Origin: an uncultured Clostridium sp.
Lineage (GTDB): Bacteria; Bacillota; Clostridia; Lachnospirales; Lachnospiraceae
Reading direction: 5' to 3'
Assembly: GCA_900553925.1 (NCBI GenBank)
Contig: USFH01000068.1
Location: forward strand, 1-11,229
DNA length: 11,229 bases
In this document: positions 6,470 through 11,229 of the stretch, one piece after another
Layout of the letters: each line of letters opens with the position of its first letter
How positions within the stretch are numbered: the first letter of the stretch is position 1
The notes under the pieces: model-generated
What the model saw: only the letters and a program-made list of their open reading frames with translations
What the model was told of the DNA's origin: nothing
The model's database searches: none
Made by a program: the position numbers and the translations under genes

Positions 6470-8515
6470 TCATACTTTTTTTACCGGCTCAATTGATGCG
6501 CATTTTTTTCGCGTATTTTTCACAATTTTCGTGCCGATTATACAGAATACGATTCCAAACAATAGTATATAGATCAACTCAAGCAGGGCGCCCGGAGTCC
6601 CCGAATTTCCTTTCAAATATTTCGATACCGCATCCGAATAAAATGTCAGTGTCACCGACAGTGCATTGTTCAGAAAATGCATCAAAATTCCGGGAAACAG
6701 ACTCTCCGACTGTGCAGACAGATAACAGATTGCAAGTCCGATCACCGCAGTCGTCGTTGACTGCACGACGTTCATATGATAAAGACCAAATATCACAGAC
6801 ACGAGTACAATTGCCTTTCCCTGTGTCATCCGCGCTTCAAACGAAGAATACAAAAATCCCCGGAACAAAAGCTCCTCGCACACGGCAGGAAGCAGCGCAA
6901 CGATCAGAATACTTGCTCCATACCCCATCCGATAGATCTCGTCCATCGATGTTGTCATCGCATCCGCACTGTTCGGGAACAGAACGCTTGTGATTGATGT
7001 TACGATCATGCCAAGTGCGATCGCACCGAGAATCAGGAAGATTCCGCCCACTAAAAATCCAGGCCTGCAAAGACGGATCCGGAACGTCTTCTTCCAGTCC
7101 TTCTTCGTATAAAGTGTCATTAAAACCGGCACGCCCGCCACGATTCCCTGCGTTGCAAAAAGCCCCGCAAGCATTCCCTTCGTACTTGCAAAGCCGCCCA
7201 CATAGATCATCAGGACAAGCACGATCGGAAGTGCCAGGCAGGCATCTCCAACCGACGGTACTCCGCCTTTTGTCATATTGCTTCTCCGTTCGAAGATCTG
7301 TACATTTCCCGTTCCATCTCCGAACAGGATTGCCTCACTGTTATAGAGCTTTCCGAGCAGAAGCACCGCAATCACACCATAGGCAATGTTGCTAAACAGC
7401 ACAATCGTGATCGTCGAGAAGCTGAACTTAAACGCCAGCAGATCCCGGATCAGCAGGCAGATATTTGCGACCGGGACGAGTGCCATATTCCGGGTAAGCG
7501 ATACATTGGGCATAAATCCGACAAATGATGCGAACATCACAAGCAGCATAAGCGGTGTGATATAGTTGTTCGCCTCCTTATACGTCTTCGCAAATACGCA
7601 GAAGCACATGGAAAGTGCACTGATCAGCACGGCAAATGCGAGCACGCACAGCGCGCAGACTAAAATTGCCGGGACAAACCGGGATATACGGATTCCCTGC
7701 TGCAGCGCCATTGTCTGTGCCGCAAGCTTATAGACATAGATTCCGATTCCGCCCATGGATAACACATTCAACAAAGCGGACGCGATTCCTATCGTTCCAA
7801 CGGTCAGGAATTTGCTGAATATCAGTTCCTGATTCGTGACTGGAAGCGTCAGAATCGTCTCCAGCGTTCCGCGCTCCCGTTCTCCGGCTGTCGTATCGAT
7901 TGCCGGGTACATCGTTCCCATGAGCAGACTCACAACAAGCATAAATGGCACGATTACGCCAAGCAGGCTTCCGGTCGACTCCTCGGTCGTCGCACGGTCA
8001 TCGGCCTCCACCTGAATCGGATGCAGAATCGCATCCGGGTCTAATCCCGCCTCCTCTAAGCTCTGATTCGTCAGGGAATCCGAGTATGCTTCAAGCACCT
8101 GACGCACCTTCTGTTCCGCATAGCTTGAATTCGTAACCGAGGACAGATACGCGATATTATATCCGGTCCCATCTTCATTTTCATATACAATCGCATTGAT
8201 CTTTTCTCCCCGCAGGATCATCGAAATATCTGCATTCATGACATTCAGGTCACACAGTTTGAAATGCAGCGTGTCATCATCCGGCTGCAGAAACATCCGG
8301 ACAAGCTCCGGATTCGTATCCATGAAATCAACCGCAATTTCATACGTCTGTGTATCCATCTGTGTTGTCACCTTCGACATCATGACCATACCTCCGACAA
8401 ACATCAGCGGATAGATGAGAATCGGCACGATCAGCATCATGATCACAGTTTTCTTGTCCCGTAGGACGTCCAGCATTTCCTTCTTATATAACTGTTTTAT
8501 CACTCGAAAATTCAT
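6470..8515 (-). CDS. natB: NatB-like ABC-2 permease fused to a CPBP intramembrane protease
   Basis: A 681-residue membrane protein with two parts. Residues 1-about 400 are an ABC-2/NatB-type permease: an N-terminal cytoplasmic VIKQLYKKEMLDVLRDKK, a first membrane segment near 23-46, a large extracytoplasmic loop (about 50-180), and the hallmark IDTTAGERERGTLETILTLP at 206-225 ahead of further membrane segments. Residues about 420-670 are a CPBP (Abi/CAAX-type) protease region with its putative catalytic motifs EELLFR (Glu547, Glu548, Arg552), FGLYH (His580) and HFLNN (His613, Asn617), all intact. This architecture is known in Firmicutes. NatAB in Bacillus extrudes sodium; here the substrate is not proven and a peptide or lipid-linked role is possible. 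The start ATG follows GGAGG (8523-8527), which lies inside the last codons of natA, so the two genes are tightly coupled. Confidence 0.9.
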   Translation of the reverse strand: MNFRVIKQLYKKEMLDVLRDKKTVIMMLIVPILIYPLMFVGGMVMMSKVTTQMDTQTYEIAVDFMDTNPELVRMFLQPDDDTLHFKLCDLNVMNADISMILRGEKINAIVYENEDGTGYNIAYLSSVTNSSYAEQKVRQVLEAYSDSLTNQSLEEAGLDPDAILHPIQVEADDRATTEESTGSLLGVIVPFMLVVSLLMGTMYPAIDTTAGERERGTLETILTLPVTNQELIFSKFLTVGTIGIASALLNVLSMGGIGIYVYKLAAQTMALQQGIRISRFVPAILVCALCVLAFAVLISALSMCFCVFAKTYKEANNYITPLMLLVMFASFVGFMPNVSLTRNMALVPVANICLLIRDLLAFKFSFSTITIVLFSNIAYGVIAVLLLGKLYNSEAILFGDGTGNVQIFERRSNMTKGGVPSVGDACLALPIVLVLMIYVGGFASTKGMLAGLFATQGIVAGVPVLMTLYTKKDWKKTFRIRLCRPGFLVGGIFLILGAIALGMIVTSITSVLFPNSADAMTTSMDEIYRMGYGASILIVALLPAVCEELLFRGFLYSSFEARMTQGKAIVLVSVIFGLYHMNVVQSTTTAVIGLAICYLSAQSESLFPGILMHFLNNALSVTLTFYSDAVSKYLKGNSGTPGALLELIYILLFGIVFCIIGTKIVKNTRKKCASIEPVKKV

Positions 8516-8517
8516 GC

Positions 8518-9300
8518 TTATTCCTCCATCCGTCCGGTCTGATCCCCGGTTTCCTGCGCCATGAGTGTGCGAAATGCACTTCTCAGATTCTCACATCCGG
8601 TCTGTGCATAGATTTCATCCATCATCCCCTGTGCAATTACCCGTCCATGCGAGAGCATCACGATCCGGTCACAAAGCATCTCCGCTTCTTCCATATAGTG
8701 TGTGGAATATAAAACCGCTTTCCCACGTGACTTCTCCTCCTGCATAAAATCAATGATGGCACTGCTGCTCATGATATCGAGCCCCAGCGTTGGTTCATCA
8801 AAGATATAAAGCTTCGGACTGTGGATCAGACACCGGGAGATAGACGCCCGCTGCGTCTGTCCGGTTGAAAGCTTCTCAATACGGTTATCTACAAAGTCCT
8901 GCAGAGAAAGTATTTCAATAATTTCCGCAATCCGTTGTTCGATTTCCTCCGCCGAAAGTCCATAGATATTCCCCGTGATCGTTAGCAGCTCGCGGGTACT
9001 TAACCGTCCATACAGCTTTGTATTGCCGGACAGATACCCAATCTGCCTTTTTATATCGTTTTGATTCGTCAGCAGATTTTTCTGCTCATCCTCATACCGG
9101 ATTGTCCCCTCCGTTGGCCGCATCAGGCACCCAAGCATCCGGAGAAGTGTTGTCTTTCCGGCACCGTTCGGTCCGAGCACGCCGACGATTTCCCCTGCAT
9201 GAATACGCAGGCTCACATGGTCAACGGCATGAAATGTCACCTTCTTATGTCGTTTCTCATTTCGTTCAAATGTTTTTACAAGCGCTGTTGCCTCCAGCAT
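8518..9300 (-). CDS. natA: NatA-like ABC transporter ATP-binding protein
   Basis: A 260-residue ABC ATPase that would energise the downstream NatB-like permease. Motifs: Walker A GPNGAGKT (43-50); NatA-style IGYLSGNTKLYGRLS at 87-101, where the Q-loop region has no obvious Gln; signature LSTGQTQR (144-151); Walker B LYIFDEP (164-170); D-loop GLD (173-175); and the H-loop His201 in STH. STGQ instead of SGGQ is common in NatA proteins. The start is uncertain. ATG at 9300 (MLEATALVKTF) gives a canonical N-terminus, 11 bases after AAGGAGG; ATG at 9309 adds three residues but is only 2 bases from that site. The frame is open further upstream into the terminator, which is not likely to be translated. 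The stop codon is 2 bases from the natB start. Confidence 0.92.
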   Translation of the reverse strand: MLEATALVKTFERNEKRHKKVTFHAVDHVSLRIHAGEIVGVLGPNGAGKTTLLRMLGCLMRPTEGTIRYEDEQKNLLTNQNDIKRQIGYLSGNTKLYGRLSTRELLTITGNIYGLSAEEIEQRIAEIIEILSLQDFVDNRIEKLSTGQTQRASISRCLIHSPKLYIFDEPTLGLDIMSSSAIIDFMQEEKSRGKAVLYSTHYMEEAEMLCDRIVMLSHGRVIAQGMMDEIYAQTGCENLRSAFRTLMAQETGDQTGRMEE

Positions 9301-9311
9301 ACTACACATAT

Positions 9312-9318
9312 CCTCCTT
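9312..9318 (-). promoter_or_regulatory. natA ribosome binding site, directly after a terminator
   Basis: AAGGAGG lies 2 bases downstream of the T-run of the preceding intrinsic terminator. It is 2 bases from an ATG at 9309 and 11 from the favoured ATG at 9300. The proximity to the hairpin leaves no room for a separate promoter between them. Confidence 0.7.
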
Positions 9319-9320
9319 GC

Positions 9321-9354
9321 AAAAAAGACCGTCCCCATATACACAGACGGTCTT
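9321..9354 (-). terminator. Intrinsic terminator between the fusion gene and natA
   Basis: On the minus strand AAGACCGTC (9346-9354) pairs with GACGGTCTT (9325-9333) around a 12-base loop, followed by a run of six T (9321-9326). The stem starts four bases after the stop codon of the 9359-11077 gene. It would end that transcript and also sits inside any natA leader transcribed from upstream, so it may act as an attenuator. Confidence 0.88.
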
Positions 9355-9358
9355 CCTG

Positions 9359-11077
9359 TTAATATTTATAATTGATTTTGTATTCCTCACTTCCAAGCCT
9401 TACATACACCAGACGATGATTGTAAGCGAGCCGGTTGTAACCGCACATCAGCTTCGTGAATATATTCGCATTTTTCGGCACCTCAATATACCGCATGATC
9501 GGTTGTTCCTCAATCAGGCGATAATCCGGTCTCCACGCACCGAATAGCTGTCCGGCATCATCAACCGAAAAACGTCTCTTACGCCGTTTCAATACAGTCT
9601 GGCTGTGCCTCCATGTATTTGCATTGGCATTAGCAAAAGTGGTAGATGCTGTAAATGCCAGGCGGGATCCCGGGAACAGTTCCCGTATCTTCGCTACAAG
9701 ATCGCGCACTTCATTCTTACTCTGATAAGAAAATCCATCATCACAGACAAACAATACGCCTTGATTCTGCTTACAGTTGATCTCTTCCAGCCACGAAAAA
9801 TCCATCAGCCGCCTGCCAATCGTCTTCTCCCGGTCCCGCACGCCATACATCGATCTCCGAATCGACATAATATTGTGAGAATCCACGCTGTACCACTGGA
9901 TTGTTCCGTTGTCCAGCCGCCCAAACATATTATCCAGCCGGCATGCCATATGTATAACCGTGCCAAACGGAAACTCCTGTATAAACTTGCGGACAATCGT
10001 ATCGCAGGCACTTGCATCCGCAGCCATCCGCACATTCTGATACTCACTGATATGCGGATTCAGACTGCCAAAGTCAAACTTATGATCATAAATAAATTTC
10101 TCTGCCCAATCATCCTTGAAATAATCCGGATAGCGCTTCGTCCAATCGGACATCATCTTAAGCGGATAAATCGCACGCAGGGAAGTATCATAGGTTCCGT
10201 TGATGCAATCAATCAAAAACCCCTCTGCCTTCTTATGTTCCTTCGTCTTGTCATAGATCATAAAATCTTCGGCCTCATCCTCAAACTCAAAAAACCGGAT
10301 ATTGACGCCTGCCTTCTTCGCCTTCTTATAAAATTCCCTTGCATAACAATGATACAGATCCTGCACACCGGAGAACAAAACAACGTCGTCACAGATATCC
10401 GTCATGTCTCCATAATAAGGGCTTGTATATTCTGTCTTCACCGCATAATCGCATACCCAGTAGGAATTCAAAAACTCCTTTACATGTTCATTATAGAATG
10501 TCCACTTCGAATGTCTGGAATTCTCAATTAATTCCTGTTCCAGCTCTTTATCGAAGAATTCGGTGTCCATAACCGGTGACAGGAGATATAACTGATCCGG
10601 TTTACGCAGTCCCTCTCTCCATGCAGATTGCGCAAGCGAAAGCGCAAGTCCCGCACCGGAGCCGGTACCCATCAGCACAACACGTTCCACATCCTGCCCC
10701 TTTGTGCAGTTTCTATATGCCGGTTCCAGCATCTGGAACACTTCTCTGCAGCAGTGATCCGGTGCAAGCGGATACATCGGAACAAAGATTCCCGCGTGGC
10801 ACGCCATTGCCACACGTGCGATAAAAAGCCATTCGGTCACATTCATACGGAAACAGAGCCGGCTTGAATACAAATACATAATATAAGTTCCGTTAAATCC
10901 CTGCTTCGGAACCAGCCGGTAGCACAGCCGCCCTTCCTCATGCAGTTCATCCACATCAAACTGCTTGACAATTGAAGCCGGAAGCTTATAGTCTGCCTTC
11001 TTCTGATAAACCTTCACCTGACGTTTCAGGTCTTCCGCACGCATCTTATGCAATTTTGAAGATATTGCTTTTCCCAT
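9359..11077 (-). CDS. Fusion of a degenerate alpha/beta-hydrolase and an LCM-like methyltransferase
   Basis: A 572-residue cytoplasmic protein with no signal peptide or clear membrane segment. Residues about 50-275 match the HSL-type alpha/beta-hydrolase fold (MYPLAPDH at 101-108, VVLMGTGSGAGLALSLA at 133-149), but the oxyanion HGGG is YSSR (70-73), the nucleophile Ser of GDSAGG is Gly139, and the catalytic His position near EDEAEDF (266-272) lacks His. Residues about 340-570 resemble leucine carboxyl methyltransferase/PPM1-type enzymes: ACDTIVRKFI, FGTVIHMACRLDNMFGRLDNG (371-391; the usual GCGLDTR is ACRLDNM), WYSVD (395-399) and SWLEEI. Asp382 and Asp399 are kept. The hydrolase half is very likely inactive; the methyltransferase half may be. 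An in-frame stop precedes the ATG, so this is the first possible start. It is followed by a terminator and natAB. The function is unknown. Confidence 0.75.
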   Translation of the reverse strand: MGKAISSKLHKMRAEDLKRQVKVYQKKADYKLPASIVKQFDVDELHEEGRLCYRLVPKQGFNGTYIMYLYSSRLCFRMNVTEWLFIARVAMACHAGIFVPMYPLAPDHCCREVFQMLEPAYRNCTKGQDVERVVLMGTGSGAGLALSLAQSAWREGLRKPDQLYLLSPVMDTEFFDKELEQELIENSRHSKWTFYNEHVKEFLNSYWVCDYAVKTEYTSPYYGDMTDICDDVVLFSGVQDLYHCYAREFYKKAKKAGVNIRFFEFEDEAEDFMIYDKTKEHKKAEGFLIDCINGTYDTSLRAIYPLKMMSDWTKRYPDYFKDDWAEKFIYDHKFDFGSLNPHISEYQNVRMAADASACDTIVRKFIQEFPFGTVIHMACRLDNMFGRLDNGTIQWYSVDSHNIMSIRRSMYGVRDREKTIGRRLMDFSWLEEINCKQNQGVLFVCDDGFSYQSKNEVRDLVAKIRELFPGSRLAFTASTTFANANANTWRHSQTVLKRRKRRFSVDDAGQLFGAWRPDYRLIEEQPIMRYIEVPKNANIFTKLMCGYNRLAYNHRLVYVRLGSEEYKINYKY

Positions 11078-11086
11078 AGTACCCCC

Positions 11087-11115
11087 ATTTTACCAAACTT
11101 ATCTTTTATGAACAA
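11087..11115 (-). promoter_or_regulatory. Candidate promoter for the fusion gene, unusually close to its start
   Basis: On the minus strand TTGTTC (11110-11115), 17 bases, then TAAAAT (11087-11092). Transcription would start only about 0-3 bases before the ATG at 11077, which would put the GGGGG sequence (11082-11086) outside the transcript. It is either a leaderless start or the wrong promoter. Confidence 0.4.
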
Positions 11116-11121
11116 GGTCTT

Positions 11122-11183
11122 TTCCGCATTAGAAACAAAAAAAGCATCCCATTCGGGATGCTTTTCTTGTTTCTAATGCGGAA
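11122..11183. repeat. 62-base near-perfect palindrome containing the tRNA-Leu 3' end
   Basis: TTCCGCATTAGAAACAA (11122-11138) is the exact inverse complement of 11167-11183. The inner parts also pair, apart from one mismatch (11139/11166), giving a 29-base stem around the loop ATTC (11151-11154). The right arm contains the last bases of the tRNA-Leu acceptor strand, so the tRNA 3' end is present as an inverted copy beyond the terminator. Confidence 0.9.
11136..11166 (-). terminator. Intrinsic terminator downstream of tRNA-Leu
   Basis: On the minus strand GCATCCC (11155-11161) and GGGATGC (11144-11150) form a seven-base stem with a GAAT loop, followed by seven or more T. It ends the tRNA transcript. 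It forms the tip of the larger palindrome. Confidence 0.88.
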
Positions 11184-11229
11184 GATGGGACTTGAACCCA
11201 CACGGTATTGCTACCACAGGCACCTGAAG
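11177..11229 (-). tRNA. tRNA-Leu(CAG), 3' portion (positions 31-73)
   Basis: Read on the minus strand from the window edge: base 31, anticodon loop TTCAGGT (11228-11222) with anticodon CAG (11226-11224), stem GCCTG, a class II variable arm of 15 bases that can form GGTA/TACC, T-stem GTGGG with loop TTCAAGT and closing CCCAT, acceptor strand CTTCCGC and discriminator A at 11177. The long variable arm, A73 and CAG anticodon identify leucine, reading CUG codons. CCA is not encoded; the next bases are TTAG. The 5' half lies outside the window, so the acceptor pairing cannot be confirmed. Confidence 0.9.

Noticed and set aside
8518..9396. Full-length upstream extension of natA to 9396
   Set aside because: The extension would be read through the terminator hairpin and overlap the end of the upstream gene, and the ribosome binding site lies inside it; the ABC domain begins at MLEATALVKTF.
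9605..10531. A 308-codon open frame on the plus strand
   Set aside because: It lies wholly antisense to the hydrolase-methyltransferase fusion, has no ribosome binding site that stands out, and its protein shows no domain. The minus-strand frame has recognisable folds.
11122..11183. tRNA-associated integration (att) site
   Set aside because: The repeat of the tRNA end is inverted and adjacent, not a distant direct repeat, and no integrase gene is visible in the window.

Overview
The window looks like a chromosomal segment of a low-to-mid GC Firmicute, most likely a Lachnospiraceae-type Clostridium relative. The reasons are strong AGGAGG-type ribosome binding sites, a zinc-binding clostridial-style LeuRS, a DUF4250 protein, a CPBP-fused NatB permease and a membrane-anchored GH25 muramidase. 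This placement is inferred from family knowledge, not from a search. Nearly all genes lie on the minus strand; one ATPase gene is on the plus strand. There is no gene-free stretch over 300 bases.

Right end to left (minus-strand direction). At 11177-11229 is the 3' part of a tRNA-Leu(CAG), cut by the window edge, followed by an intrinsic terminator inside a near-perfect 62-base palindrome. Next is a 572-residue protein (9359-11077) joining an alpha/beta-hydrolase (HSL-like) fold to a leucine-carboxyl-methyltransferase-like fold; the hydrolase catalytic residues appear to be lost. A terminator hairpin separates it from natA (8518-9300), and natA is tightly followed by natB (6470-8515), an ABC-2 permease fused to a CPBP-type intramembrane protease. 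A recognisable promoter then drives a membrane-anchored GH25 muramidase (5387-6373).

Middle. On the plus strand, a stand-alone AAA_14/DUF4143 ATPase (4024-5295) has its own consensus promoter and a long, probably bidirectional terminator shared with the converging muramidase gene. It looks like a self-contained cassette between two minus-strand blocks.

Left part. A minus-strand operon reads AI-2E-family (UPF0118) membrane protein (2379-3797), a shortened CobL/CbiET-like protein that seems to have lost both SAM-binding sites (1416-2318), a DUF4250 protein (1231-1416), a possible 33-residue coupled ORF (1130-1231) and leuS (1-1118, running off the edge). Junctions are TAATG and TGATG overlaps or short gaps, which suggests co-transcription of leuS with these accessory genes.

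The main theme for follow-up is the number of enzyme-like proteins with eroded active sites: the CbiET-like protein, the hydrolase-methyltransferase fusion and possibly the DUF4143 C-terminal domain. I did not find a CRISPR array, an insertion sequence, a phage module or a clear-cut known defence system.
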